A stretch of 64,000 nucleotides of DNA from assembly GCF_001969385.1 (NCBI RefSeq), contig NZ_CP014796.1:881001-945000 (forward strand), given 5' to 3'. Of the stretch, positions 38,573 through 46,712 are shown piece after piece; within the stretch, counting starts at the first letter, position 1, and each line of letters begins with the position of its first letter. Source of the DNA: Salipiger profundus (GTDB lineage Bacteria; Pseudomonadota; Alphaproteobacteria; Rhodobacterales; Rhodobacteraceae). The notes under the pieces were generated by a model. That model made no database searches, had not been told where the DNA came from, and saw nothing but the letters and a program-made list of their open reading frames with translations. Both the position numbers and the translations under genes were made by a program.

Positions 38573-38992
38573 CGGTGCGGGGCGCGATACGCGCCCTGCC
38601 CCATGATGGCCCCGTGCCTCGAGAGGGTGGGTTGCAAACCCACCCTTGCTGCAGTCGCCTCCGCGTTGCGGCGCGCAGTCTTGAAGAATCGCGCCCTGAT
38701 TGCAGCGGGCACGTCGGGCGGAGATCGCTTGGCATTGCCCGCCGATCACTCTAAAGCGGTCAGGAACCGGTTCATCTCGGGTCGAGATGCAGGCCGGTCA
38801 CCCCGTGCACAGAAGCCCGACGCGATTTCTCTTGCCGGAATCGCGCCCTTCTGCCATACGAGTCCCTGCTACGTTACCACTATCGACCTACCTGTCTCCT
38901 TCACCGGCGCCAGCGCACCCGATACTGCACTGACGATACGCCGGGCTGCCGCACCTCCGCGGGCAGCATGACAAGAGAGAAGGGTTCATCCC
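38573..38992. other. Non-coding region before cspA
   Basis: 420 bases with no supported gene. It contains the AGGGTGGGTT palindrome (38624-38646) soon after ettA, where it may end that transcript. The last ~150 bases probably include the cspA promoter and a long cold-shock 5' leader; no exact promoter is assigned. Confidence 0.5.
38624..38646. repeat. Dispersed palindrome AGGGTGGGTT-GCA-AACCCACCCT
   Basis: Perfect 10-bp arms with a three-base loop, 52 bases after the ettA stop. It shares its core with 6612-6632. Confidence 0.65.
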
Positions 38993-39199
38993 ATGGCAAC
39001 TGGTACCGTGAAGTGGTTCAACACCACCAAAGGCTACGGATTCATCGCACCCGAGGGCGGCTCCAAGGACGTGTTCGTGCACATCTCCGCCGTCGAGCGT
39101 TCGGGCCTCACCGGCCTGCAGGACAACCAGAAGGTGTCCTACGAGCTCCAGTCCGGCCGTGACGGCCGCGAGAGCGCGATCAACCTCGAACTGCTCTGA
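38993..39199 (+). CDS. cspA: Cold-shock protein (CspA family)
   Basis: 68 aa single cold-shock domain. RNP1 KGYGFI and RNP2 VFVHIS are intact (TVKWFNTTKGYGFIAPEG; KDVFVHISAVERSG). It should be a cytoplasmic RNA chaperone. A strong U-tailed terminator follows at 39221-39250. The preceding non-coding region is long, as usual for cold-shock genes with regulatory leaders. Confidence 0.95.
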   Translation: MATGTVKWFNTTKGYGFIAPEGGSKDVFVHISAVERSGLTGLQDNQKVSYELQSGRDGRESAINLELL

Positions 39200-39220
39200 T
39201 CCATTTTCGGATCGGCAGAC

Positions 39221-39250
39221 AAAAGGCGCGCCACCCGGCGCGCCTTTTTT
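39221..39250 (+). terminator. Rho-independent terminator of cspA
   Basis: AAAAGGCGCGCC-ACCC-GGCGCGCCTTTTTT: an 8-bp GC stem extended by A-T pairs and ending in six T. Placed 22 bases after the cspA stop. Confidence 0.92.
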
Positions 39251-39304
39251 CATGTCTGGCCTGGCTTATGACATCGTGCCCCCGCAAAAGCAGGACCAAG
39301 CGAC

Positions 39305-39508
39305 TCACTGGAAGGCGCAACCGGATTTCACGCCGAGCTTGCGGAAGATCGTCGCCGCCGGGCAGAACCCGGTAAAAGACGCCTGCAACAGGTTCAGCCC
39401 GATGAATACCGTGAACCAGATCCAGTAGGGCGAGACCCAGACCGTCAGCACCACGCTGAGCAGGATCATCGCGCCCGCAAAGGCCATTACCGCACGATCG
39501 AGTGTCAT
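39305..39508 (-). CDS. DUF2892 small membrane protein (YgaP transmembrane-like)
   Basis: 67 aa with two membrane segments (AVMAFAGAMILLSVVLTVWV; PYWIWFTVFIGLNLLQASFT) then the family end GFCPAATIFRKLGVKSGC with its cysteines. It resembles the membrane part of YgaP-type rhodanese proteins but has no rhodanese domain. Function unknown. It is alone between cspA and the phosphatidyltransferase gene. Confidence 0.88.
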   Translation of the reverse strand: MTLDRAVMAFAGAMILLSVVLTVWVSPYWIWFTVFIGLNLLQASFTGFCPAATIFRKLGVKSGCAFQ

Positions 39509-39593
39509 TTTGCATCTCCTTCAAGACCGACCGGACATCGTCCGCCGGCAGAAGGATACGCCTGCGCCCACACAAATTCAATATACGGAATAT

Positions 39594-40226
39594 CTAATCT
39601 CGGGCATCCGGCGTGCGGTCGGCTCCGAACAGCTGCCACCCGGCCAGCCAGCGCGTCAGCGTGGTGATGAAGCAGAACGTCGCGAAAGCCAGCGCCAGCA
39701 CCGGGAACGCGCCGGGAAACAGGCACATGGCGACGAATATCCCGATGGTCTCGCTCCCCTCGGCGATGCCTCCGAGATAGTAGATGCCCTTGGTCGGGTA
39801 ATCCTCGGCCGACAGCCCCCGACGCTCGGCGATGACCGAGAAGGCAAGAAATGATGAGCCGGTGCCCACGAAGCTCGTCACCAGCACCAGCGCCGGAAGT
39901 GCGTTGGTGCCCGGTTCGGCCAGCGCGAACCCCAAGGGAAACAGCGCGTAGAAGACGAAATCCAGCGCGATGTCGAGAAAGGCCCCCCGGTCCGTCGGTC
40001 CGGCTCTTCGCGCCACCTCGCCGTCCAGCCCGTCGGCCACGCGGTTGGCGATCAGCCCCGCCAGCGCCAGCCAGAACCATCCCGCCGCAGCCGCCGCGAC
40101 ACCGCAGAGGCCCAGCGCGAAGCCAGCGAGCGTGATCGCGTCCGCCGGAACCCCGCGCACGGCCAGCCATCTTGCCGGCCCGTGCAGAAGGCGCCGCTGC
40201 AGCGGCAGAAGTTTCGCGTCGAACAT
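39594..40226 (-). CDS. CDP-alcohol phosphatidyltransferase family protein
   Basis: 210 aa from the ATG at 40226 (GGGGAG upstream). It has five or six membrane segments and the complete CDP-OH-P motif D-G-x2-G-x-x-A-R-x8-G-x3-D-x3-D, seen as ADGLDGEVARRAG followed by RGAFLDIALD. It should transfer a phosphoalcohol from a CDP-linked donor to an acceptor alcohol in the inner membrane. The substrate is not clear, and it is distinct from the phosphatidylcholine synthase at 52028. Divergent from the ModE-like gene. Confidence 0.85.
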   Translation of the reverse strand: MFDAKLLPLQRRLLHGPARWLAVRGVPADAITLAGFALGLCGVAAAAAGWFWLALAGLIANRVADGLDGEVARRAGPTDRGAFLDIALDFVFYALFPLGFALAEPGTNALPALVLVTSFVGTGSSFLAFSVIAERRGLSAEDYPTKGIYYLGGIAEGSETIGIFVAMCLFPGAFPVLALAFATFCFITTLTRWLAGWQLFGADRTPDARD

Positions 40227-40299
40227 GGCGGTCTCCCCTCGGGTCCGAGTCAAGCGCGCCACGCTTGCAAGCGCAAGCACGATCCCGGAAAGTCCGGCC

Positions 40300-40680
40300 A
40301 TGACCGACACACCGCCTGCCGACACCACCACGCGCCTGCGCCTGCGAATCCTCTTCGGAGACACCGCCATGCTGGGGCCCGGCAAGGCCGATCTTCTCGA
40401 ACAGATCGGCGAGACCGGCTCGATCGCGGCGGCGGGGCGTGCCATGTCGATGAGCTACAAGCGCGCCTGGTGCCTCGTTGAGGAGATGAACGCCGCCTTC
40501 CGGGCCCCGCTGGTCGAGCGCACACGCGGCGGTGCGAAGGGCGGCGGCGCGCGGCTTTCAGAGACCGGCGAGGAAGTGTTGCGGCGCTATCGCGCGGTCG
40601 AGCTGGCCGCGGCTCGCGCTGCCACCGACGAGCTTTCGCAGCTTGAAGCGCTCCTTTCCGATATGTCCCGAGAAAAATAA
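40300..40680 (+). CDS. ModE-like winged-helix regulator without molybdate-binding domain
   Basis: 126 aa. It comprises only the LysR-like winged helix of ModE (ADLLEQIGETGSIAAAGRAM, MSYKRAWCLVEEMN, RLSETGEEVLRRYR). The di-Mop/TOBE domain that senses molybdate in full-length ModE (about 260 aa) is absent. It is 64 bases upstream of modA on the same strand, with an inverted repeat resembling a Mo-box between them, so it probably controls modABC. How it would sense molybdate is unclear. Confidence 0.85.
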   Translation: MTDTPPADTTTRLRLRILFGDTAMLGPGKADLLEQIGETGSIAAAGRAMSMSYKRAWCLVEEMNAAFRAPLVERTRGGAKGGGARLSETGEEVLRRYRAVELAAARAATDELSQLEALLSDMSREK

Positions 40681-40706
40681 CGCTTGCCGTATCGCGACAC
40701 CAACGC

Positions 40707-40728
40707 GATATGTATGGCGAAACATATC
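40707..40728. promoter_or_regulatory. Mo-box-like operator before modA
   Basis: GATATGT-N8-ACATATC, a perfect 7-bp inverted repeat beginning CGATAT like ModE/Mop binding sites, 17 bases before the modA start codon. Binding there would block transcription or initiation. Confidence 0.6.
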
Positions 40729-40744
40729 AGATCGGAGCCAGCCC

Positions 40745-41518
40745 ATGCATGCCCCCGCCCTTCTGCGCCGCAGCGTCGCCATTGCCCTTGCCTGTCTCGC
40801 CGCCGGGGCCGCGCAGGCCGAGACCGTCACGGTCTTCGCCGCGGCGAGCCTGAAGAACGCGATGGACGAGATCGGCGACCGCTACGAGGCAGACACGGGG
40901 AACTCTGCCGTGGTCTCGCTCGCCGGGTCTTCGGCGCTGGCACGGCAAATCCAGGCCGGTGCGCCGGCGGATGTCTTCATCTCGGCGAACCCGGGATGGA
41001 TGGATGCGCTTGAGGGCGACGGCCTCATCGCCACGGACAGCCGAACCGACCTGCTGGGCAACACCATCGTGCTGATCGCCCATGACCCGGACGCCACCCC
41101 GGTCGAGATCACGCCCGAGCTGCCGCTCGCGGAGATGCTCGGCGACGACCGCCTTGCCATGGCGCTGGTCGAGGCGGTGCCCGCCGGCATCTACGGCAAG
41201 ACGGCGCTGGAAAGCCTCGGCCTGTGGGACAAGGTCGCGCCGCAGGTGGCGCAGGCCGACAACGTGCGGGCCGCGCTGGCGCTTGTCGCGACCGGCGAAG
41301 CGCCGCTCGGTATCGTCTACGCCACCGATGCCACCGCAGAACCGGACGTGACGGTTCTTGGCACATTCCCCGAAGACAGCCACCCGGCGATCACCTACCC
41401 CGCCGCCCGAATCGCGGACGGCAACGCCGACGCGGCCGACGACTTCCTCGCCTACCTGCAGGGAGCGGTTGCGAAGGCGGCCTTCGAGCGGCAGGGTTTC
41501 ACCGTTCTGGAGAGGTAA
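40745..41518 (+). CDS. modA: Molybdate ABC transporter substrate-binding protein
   Basis: 257 aa. The signal peptide MHAPALLRRSVAIALACLAA ends near AQA-ETV, and GGAG lies upstream of the ATG. The mature protein has the ModA pattern: VFAAASLKNAMDEIG, oxyanion-binding SLAGSSALARQIQAGAPADVF, and GIYGKTALESLGLW. It captures molybdate or tungstate in the periplasm for ModBC. Confidence 0.95.
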   Translation: MHAPALLRRSVAIALACLAAGAAQAETVTVFAAASLKNAMDEIGDRYEADTGNSAVVSLAGSSALARQIQAGAPADVFISANPGWMDALEGDGLIATDSRTDLLGNTIVLIAHDPDATPVEITPELPLAEMLGDDRLAMALVEAVPAGIYGKTALESLGLWDKVAPQVAQADNVRAALALVATGEAPLGIVYATDATAEPDVTVLGTFPEDSHPAITYPAARIADGNADAADDFLAYLQGAVAKAAFERQGFTVLER

Positions 41519-41527
41519 CGCCCGCGA

Positions 41528-42220
41528 ATGACCCTTCTCAGCCCCGAGGAATGGCAGGCCGTCGCGCTGTCGTTGCGCGTCGCGCTCTGGGCGACGCTCG
41601 CCGGTCTGCCATTCGGGGTGCTCACCGCCTACGCGCTGGCGCGCTGGGAGTTTCCCGGCAAGCAGGTCGTGAACGGGCTCGTGCACCTGCCGCTGATCCT
41701 GCCGCCGGTGGTGACCGGCTACCTGCTGCTGCTGACCTTCGGGACGCGGGGCCCCATCGGTGCGCCCCTGAAGGAGATCGGTATCGTCTTCGCCTTCCGC
41801 TGGACCGGTGCGGCACTCGCGGCGGGGATCATGGCGTTTCCGCTCATGGTGCGGGCCATCCGGCTCTCGATCGAGGCCGTCGACCCCCGCCTTGAAGAGG
41901 CGGGCGCCACGCTCGGCGCCTCGCGGCTCTGGGTCTTTGCCACCGTCACCCTGCCGCTCATCCTGCCGGGGGTGCTTGCGGGGGCGATCCTCGCCTTCGC
42001 CAAGGCCATGGGAGAATTCGGCGCGACGATCACCTTCGTGTCGAACATCCCCGGCCAGACCCAGACCTTGCCCTCGGCGATCTATGCCTTCCTGCAAATC
42101 CCCGGCGGCGAGGCCTCGGCGCTGCGGCTCGTGGTGGTGTCAGTCGTCATCGCCATGACCGCGCTGATCCTCTCCGAGGTCATGTCGCGCCGCATCGCGC
42201 GCAGGATCTCGGGCGCATGA
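41528..42220 (+). CDS. modB: Molybdate ABC transporter permease
   Basis: 230 aa, about five membrane helices. The EAA loop that contacts ModC is visible: EEAGATLGASRLWVFATVTLP (from residue 122). VHLPLILPPVVTGYLLL is the conserved early segment. It forms the homodimeric inner-membrane channel. It is nine bases downstream of modA, and its stop overlaps the modC start. Confidence 0.95.
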   Translation: MTLLSPEEWQAVALSLRVALWATLAGLPFGVLTAYALARWEFPGKQVVNGLVHLPLILPPVVTGYLLLLTFGTRGPIGAPLKEIGIVFAFRWTGAALAAGIMAFPLMVRAIRLSIEAVDPRLEEAGATLGASRLWVFATVTLPLILPGVLAGAILAFAKAMGEFGATITFVSNIPGQTQTLPSAIYAFLQIPGGEASALRLVVVSVVIAMTALILSEVMSRRIARRISGA

Positions 42221-43320
42221 GCCTGACCGTCGCGCTTCGCCATCGTCTCGGCCATTTCGACATGGATGTGGCGTTCGATGCCCCGCCCGGCCTGACCGTG
42301 CTCTACGGGCGGTCCGGCTCGGGCAAGACCACGATCATCAACGCCGTCGCCGGCCTGCTGCGCCCGGATGCCGGTCGCATCGCGGTCGACGGCCGGGTGC
42401 TCTTCGACAGCGAGGCGCGGGTCTGCCTCCCGCCGCACAAGCGCCGGCTCGGCTACATCTTCCAGGATGCGCGGCTGTTTCCACATCTCACGGTGCGGCA
42501 GAACCTGCTCTACGGGCGGCACTTCGCCCCCGAGCCCGCGCCCGAGGCCCGCATCGACCACGTCGTCGAGATGCTCGGCATCGGCCCACTGCTCGCCCGG
42601 CGGCCCGGACGACTTTCGGGCGGCGAACGCCAGCGGGTCGCCATCGGCCGGGCGTTGCTCGCGAGCCCGCGCCTGATCCTTGCCGACGAACCTCTGGCCG
42701 CCCTCGACGAGGCGCGCAAGGCCGAGATCCTGCCCTACTTCGAGCGGCTGCGCGACGAGGTGGCGACGCCCATCCTCTACGTCAGCCACGCCCCGAACGA
42801 GGTTGCCCGGCTCGCGACCGAGGTCATCGCCCTTCAGGACGGGCGCGTCGTCGGCCAGGGCTCGGCGACCGAGCTGCTGGGAGATCCCGGCGTGACACCC
42901 CTGGGGGCCGGTGCCGCAGGCGCGGTGCTCGAGGTTCGGGTGGTGGATCAGCACGCCGACGGGCTGACCGAGCTTGAGGCGCCCGGCGGCCTGCGTCTTC
43001 TCGTGCCCGAGGTCGAAGCCCCGGCAGGCACGCGCCTGCGGGTGCAGATCGCGGCGCAGGACGTCATGCTCGCCACGCGGGAACCACGCGACATCTCGGC
43101 GCTCAACATCTTCAGGGCCCGCGTGCGGACGTTGCGCATGGGCGACGGCCCCGGTGCGCTCGTCCAGCTCGACGCGGGCGGCGACCTGATGCTGTCGCGG
43201 ATCACGCGTCGCTCGGTGACCACGCTCGGGCTGAGGGAAGGCCAGGAGGTCTTCGCCATCATCAAGGCGGTCTCGGTCGCCAAGGATGCCATCGCCCGTG
43301 CCCGACGCGCGGACGGCTGA
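42217..43320 (+). CDS. modC: Molybdate ABC transporter ATP-binding protein
   Basis: 367 aa; the ATG overlaps the modB stop (ATGA). Walker A GRSGSGKTT, signature RLSGGERQRVAIGRALL and Walker B LILADEPLAALDE are intact. The C-terminal part (from about residue 290) is a TOBE/Mop-like domain with ISALNIFRARV, which in ModC can bind oxyanion and cause trans-inhibition. It energises molybdate uptake. Confidence 0.95.
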   Translation: MSLTVALRHRLGHFDMDVAFDAPPGLTVLYGRSGSGKTTIINAVAGLLRPDAGRIAVDGRVLFDSEARVCLPPHKRRLGYIFQDARLFPHLTVRQNLLYGRHFAPEPAPEARIDHVVEMLGIGPLLARRPGRLSGGERQRVAIGRALLASPRLILADEPLAALDEARKAEILPYFERLRDEVATPILYVSHAPNEVARLATEVIALQDGRVVGQGSATELLGDPGVTPLGAGAAGAVLEVRVVDQHADGLTELEAPGGLRLLVPEVEAPAGTRLRVQIAAQDVMLATREPRDISALNIFRARVRTLRMGDGPGALVQLDAGGDLMLSRITRRSVTTLGLREGQEVFAIIKAVSVAKDAIARARRADG

Positions 43321-43476
43321 CGCGACCAAGACATTCCGTCGCAGGGCAGAAAGCATCCGCGACTTGACGGGAACGCCGAGCCGCCCAACTTCGTTAGTAA
43401 GCCGTTAGTTGCACGTCATATTCCCGATACATCCTGCCTACATAAGGCGGACGAGCGAACAAGGAAGTTGCCCCGC

Positions 43477-44307
43477 ATGCCGTCCTCTCCCGCCGGCAAA
43501 GACGCCCAGAGCAGCCTTCGGAGCGTATTTCTCTCCGATCTGCACCTCGGGGCCCGCGCCTGCCGACCGTCCCAAGTCCTGAACTTCCTGCGCGAGGTCG
43601 ACGCGGCCAAGATCTACCTCGTGGGTGACATCTTCGATCTCTGGCACGGCGGACGGATCTACTGGAGCGACACACATGAGGCCGTGCTTTCCGACCTGAG
43701 AGACCGGGCAAGGGACGGCGCACGCATCGTCTACCTGCCGGGCAACCACGACGCCGTCATGCGGGCCCCGGATGCCAATATCGAAGACTGGGAACTGCGC
43801 GAGGCGGTCATCCACAAGACCGCCGAAGGGCGCCGGCTTCTCGTGCTGCACGGCGACCAGTGTGACCCCCGCTTCCTGCGCTGGCATTTCATGACCCGTC
43901 TCGGCAGCCGGCTCGACGCGGTGCTGCGACAGGTGGACGACTGGCAACGCAAGCGGGGCGAGCTATCGCCCGAGGATCGCAGCCCGGCCCAGCGTATCAT
44001 CGACCGCGCCAACCAACTGATGGCGATGGGCGACCGGTTCGAGCAGCGGCTGATCCGGCTGGCGCGCGCCTCCGGCACGACCGGGGTGATCTGCGGCCAC
44101 TCTCACAAGCCTGCCCTGCGCCAGCACGAGGGTATCCTCTACGCCAACTGCGGCGACTGGATCGACAGCCTCACCGCGCTCGCCGAGGACCAGCGCGGCC
44201 AGCTCCGGCTCATCGAACATGTGCCCGCGCCGCAGCCCAGCGCGTCCCGTGCCCTGCCCGCGCAGGCCGCAGCCGAAAAGGGCGCGCTCGCCGGAGGTGT
44301 CGCATGA
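43477..44307 (+). CDS. plcP: PlcP-like metallophosphoesterase (annotated families: LpxH-like)
   Basis: 276 aa from the ATG at 43477 (AAGGAAG upstream). Calcineurin-like motifs are complete: SDLHLGAR, VGDIFDLW, LPGNHD, VLHGDQCD and GHSHKP. It resembles 'UDP-2,3-diacylglucosamine hydrolase' entries. The D-L-W-x-G-G-x-I-Y-W spacing and an adjacent Agt-type glycosyltransferase fit PlcP, the phospholipase C that makes diacylglycerol from phospholipids during phosphate starvation in rhizobia and roseobacters. Which role applies is inferred from context. It is first in a four-gene operon with overlapping stops and starts. Confidence 0.8.
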   Translation: MPSSPAGKDAQSSLRSVFLSDLHLGARACRPSQVLNFLREVDAAKIYLVGDIFDLWHGGRIYWSDTHEAVLSDLRDRARDGARIVYLPGNHDAVMRAPDANIEDWELREAVIHKTAEGRRLLVLHGDQCDPRFLRWHFMTRLGSRLDAVLRQVDDWQRKRGELSPEDRSPAQRIIDRANQLMAMGDRFEQRLIRLARASGTTGVICGHSHKPALRQHEGILYANCGDWIDSLTALAEDQRGQLRLIEHVPAPQPSASRALPAQAAAEKGALAGGVA

Positions 44308-45431
44308 TCGAAGCCATTCTGTTTGCCATCGTCGCCGCGACACTCGGTACCCACCTGCTCACCGCCGCGCTGGCCGCGTGGCGTCACCGGTCGGCAGCCG
44401 CTCCCGACACCGAGGACCACCGGCTGCCCTACGTTTCGCTCGTGCGGCCCGTCTGCGGCGTCGATGCCTTCGACGCCGAGACGCTGGCCTCGTCCTTCCG
44501 GCAGGATTACCCGCGCTACGAGATCATCTTCTGCGCCCCCTCGGAAAGCGATCCGGCGGTCGCGCTGGTGCGCCGCCTGATCGCCGAGAACCCGCAGATC
44601 GAGGCGACGCTCCTCTGCGGCGAAACCCGGATGAGTGGCAACCCCAAGCTCAACAACGTCGCCAAGGGCTACCGCGCGGCCCGCAGCGAATGGGTGGTGA
44701 TGACCGACAGCAACCTGCTGCTGCCGCCGGACTACCTGCGCACGCTCGCCGCCACATGGCAAAGCGACACGGGGCTTGTCTCCTCGCCGCCGTCGGGCAT
44801 CCGCCCGGGCAACTTCTGGGGCGCCGTGGAATGCGCCTTTCTCAATACATCGCAGGGGCGCTGGCAGCTCGCGGCCGACTCGCTGGGCATGGGCTTCGCG
44901 CAAGGCAAGACGCTGTTCTGGAACCGCAAGGTGCTGGAAGCCGGCGGCGGCCTGCCTGCCCTTGGCCGAAACCTTGCCGAGGATGTCGCCTCGACCAAGC
45001 TGGTGCGGGCGCAGGGCCTGCGGGTCCGGCTGACCCCTAAGCTCTTTCCGCAACCCGTGGGCGACCGCAGCGCGCGTTTCGTATGGGACCGCCAGCTGCG
45101 CTGGAGCCGCGTCCGGCGTGACGGCTTTCCGCTGATCTTCATGGCCGAGATCGCGCAGGGGCCGCTGGTGCCGGTCGCGGCCCTCGTCACCCTCGCGGCG
45201 CTGGGAACGGTGCCGTGGATTCTGCTCCCGGTGCTGCTGCTGGCCTGGTATGGGGCAGAGATCGCGCTGGCGCGCGTTGCCGGCTGGCCGGCAACGCCCC
45301 GAGACCTGGCCGCGATGATCGTCCGGGACGCCTTGCTTCCGGCGCTCTGGCTTGCCACATGGACGGGGCGCGGCATCACGTGGCGCGGAACGGATATGGC
45401 GCCCGCAGGCACGGCGGGCCCTGCGGAGTAG
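44304..45431 (+). CDS. agt: GT2/GT21 glycosyltransferase, Agt/ceramide-glucosyltransferase-like
   Basis: 375 aa, start overlapping the plcP stop. It has an N-terminal membrane helix, then a GT-A domain: YVSLVRPVCGVD, D1 in FCAPSESDP, D2 in VMTDSNLLLPPDY, D3 in NLAEDVASTK, and the R-x-x-R-W acceptor motif RQLRWSRVRR. Three or four C-terminal membrane helices follow. This is the ceramide-glucosyltransferase (HpnI-like) architecture. Next to plcP it is likely the Agt enzyme that glycosylates diacylglycerol to replace phospholipids; the sugar is unknown. Confidence 0.82.
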   Translation: MIEAILFAIVAATLGTHLLTAALAAWRHRSAAAPDTEDHRLPYVSLVRPVCGVDAFDAETLASSFRQDYPRYEIIFCAPSESDPAVALVRRLIAENPQIEATLLCGETRMSGNPKLNNVAKGYRAARSEWVVMTDSNLLLPPDYLRTLAATWQSDTGLVSSPPSGIRPGNFWGAVECAFLNTSQGRWQLAADSLGMGFAQGKTLFWNRKVLEAGGGLPALGRNLAEDVASTKLVRAQGLRVRLTPKLFPQPVGDRSARFVWDRQLRWSRVRRDGFPLIFMAEIAQGPLVPVAALVTLAALGTVPWILLPVLLLAWYGAEIALARVAGWPATPRDLAAMIVRDALLPALWLATWTGRGITWRGTDMAPAGTAGPAE

Positions 45432-45434
45432 GCC

Positions 45435-46007
45435 TTGTTCGGATTGGAAACAGTGACGGCCCTGATCGCCAAGAACGGTCTGGCCATCGTGGCGCCCATC
45501 GCGGTGCTTGAGGGGCCCATCGTCACGGTCATCGCCGCATGGCTCGCCAGCCGCGGCCTGCTCGACGTATGGAGCGTCAGCGTCGTGGTCATCCTCGCGG
45601 ATCTCTTCGGCGACGTGCTGTTCTACGCCCTCGGGCGCTGGGGCCTGCATCGCCTGCCGCTGCGCTGGCGCTACCGGATGGGCCTGAGCCGGGGGCGGCT
45701 CGCGCAGGTGGCCGGGCATTTCAAGGACCGGGGCGGACGCACGCTCGTCTTCGGCAAGCTCACCCATTCCGCCGGGGCCGCGGTGCTGGTCGCCGCCGGG
45801 CTGGCGCGGATGCCGATGCTGAAGTTCTTCTGGGTCAACCTTCTGGCAACGATCCCCAAGAGCCTGTTCTTCGTGGTGATCGGCTATGCCTTCGGCGCCG
45901 CCTACAGCCAGATCGACGACTGGATCGCCCGCGCCTCGCTGCTTCTGCTCGGCCTGCTCGTCATGGGTGGCATCATCTGGTTTCTCAAGCGCGCGGCCCG
46001 GAAATGA
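45435..46007 (+). CDS. DedA family (SNARE-associated/VTT) membrane protein
   Basis: 190 aa from a TTG (GGAG upstream), three bases after the agt stop. VTT-domain features: an initial amphipathic/re-entrant segment (VAPIAVLEGPIVTVIAAWLA), LADLFGDVLFYALGRWG, and KLTHSAGAAVLVAAGLARMP. DedA proteins act as lipid flippases or scramblases. Its position between two glycosyltransferases suggests a role in moving glycolipid or carrier lipid; this is an inference. Confidence 0.85.
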   Translation: MFGLETVTALIAKNGLAIVAPIAVLEGPIVTVIAAWLASRGLLDVWSVSVVVILADLFGDVLFYALGRWGLHRLPLRWRYRMGLSRGRLAQVAGHFKDRGGRTLVFGKLTHSAGAAVLVAAGLARMPMLKFFWVNLLATIPKSLFFVVIGYAFGAAYSQIDDWIARASLLLLGLLVMGGIIWFLKRAARK

Positions 46008-46705
46008 CACGGGCGCCGACCATCTCCTGCATCATCCCCGCCTACAACGAGGCTCCGCGCATCGGCGCGGTGCTGGCGGCGGTGAAGGGGCACCCGATGA
46101 TCGACGAGGTCATCGTGGTCGATGACGGCTCGGCCGACGGCACCGCCGACGAGGCCGACCGGCACGCGGCGGACGCCCCCGCACTGCGCGTCTTCCGCCA
46201 GCCCCGGAACGGCGGCAAGACCCGCGCCGTGGCGCGCGGAATCGCGGAGGCGCGGTGCAGCCACATCCTGCTTCTCGACAGCGACCTGCTCGGGCTCGAC
46301 GCGGACCAGATCGGCGCGCTGATCTCCCCGGTGACCGAGGGGCGGGCCGAGGCCACGCTCAGCCTGCGCCGCAACGCGCCCCTGCCCTGGCGACTGATCG
46401 GGATCGACTACATCTCGGGCGAGCGCGTGATGCCGCGCCACCTGCTGGCCGACCGGACCGACACGCTGCAAGAACTGCCGCGCTTCGGGCTCGAGGTCTT
46501 CATCAACCGGCTGTGGCTCGAGGCCGACCTGCGGGTCGCCGTGGTCCGCTGGCCCGGCGTCGAGAGCCCCTTCAAGCACGAGAAGCGCGGCGGCTGGATC
46601 GACGGGCTGCGCGCCGACGTCGCCATGCTGGGCGACATCTTCCGCACCGTGCCGCCGACCGAGACCCTGCGCCAGATCCGCGGCCTGCGCGCCCGGCGCG
46701 TCTGA
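46004..46705 (+). CDS. Family 2 glycosyltransferase (soluble)
   Basis: 233 aa; the ATG overlaps the DedA stop (ATGA). GT-A domain: ISCIIPAYNEAPRIG, DD motif VIVVDDGSADGTADE, and LLLDSDLLGLD as the DXD region. RNGGKTRAVARGIAEA is typical of polyprenyl-phosphate or lipid-linked GT2 enzymes. No membrane helix is seen. Fourth gene of the plcP operon; it may add a further sugar to the glycolipid or serve a carrier lipid. Neither donor nor acceptor is evident. Confidence 0.85.
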   Translation: MTRAPTISCIIPAYNEAPRIGAVLAAVKGHPMIDEVIVVDDGSADGTADEADRHAADAPALRVFRQPRNGGKTRAVARGIAEARCSHILLLDSDLLGLDADQIGALISPVTEGRAEATLSLRRNAPLPWRLIGIDYISGERVMPRHLLADRTDTLQELPRFGLEVFINRLWLEADLRVAVVRWPGVESPFKHEKRGGWIDGLRADVAMLGDIFRTVPPTETLRQIRGLRARRV

Positions 46706-46712
46706 GCCACGC

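Noticed and set aside
43393..43430. PhoB box or CtrA box before the PlcP-like gene
   Set aside because: CGTCATA near 43416 lacks a second half-site at the right spacing, and TTAG-N7-TTAG at 43393 has two mismatches to CtrA. Neither is good enough to call.
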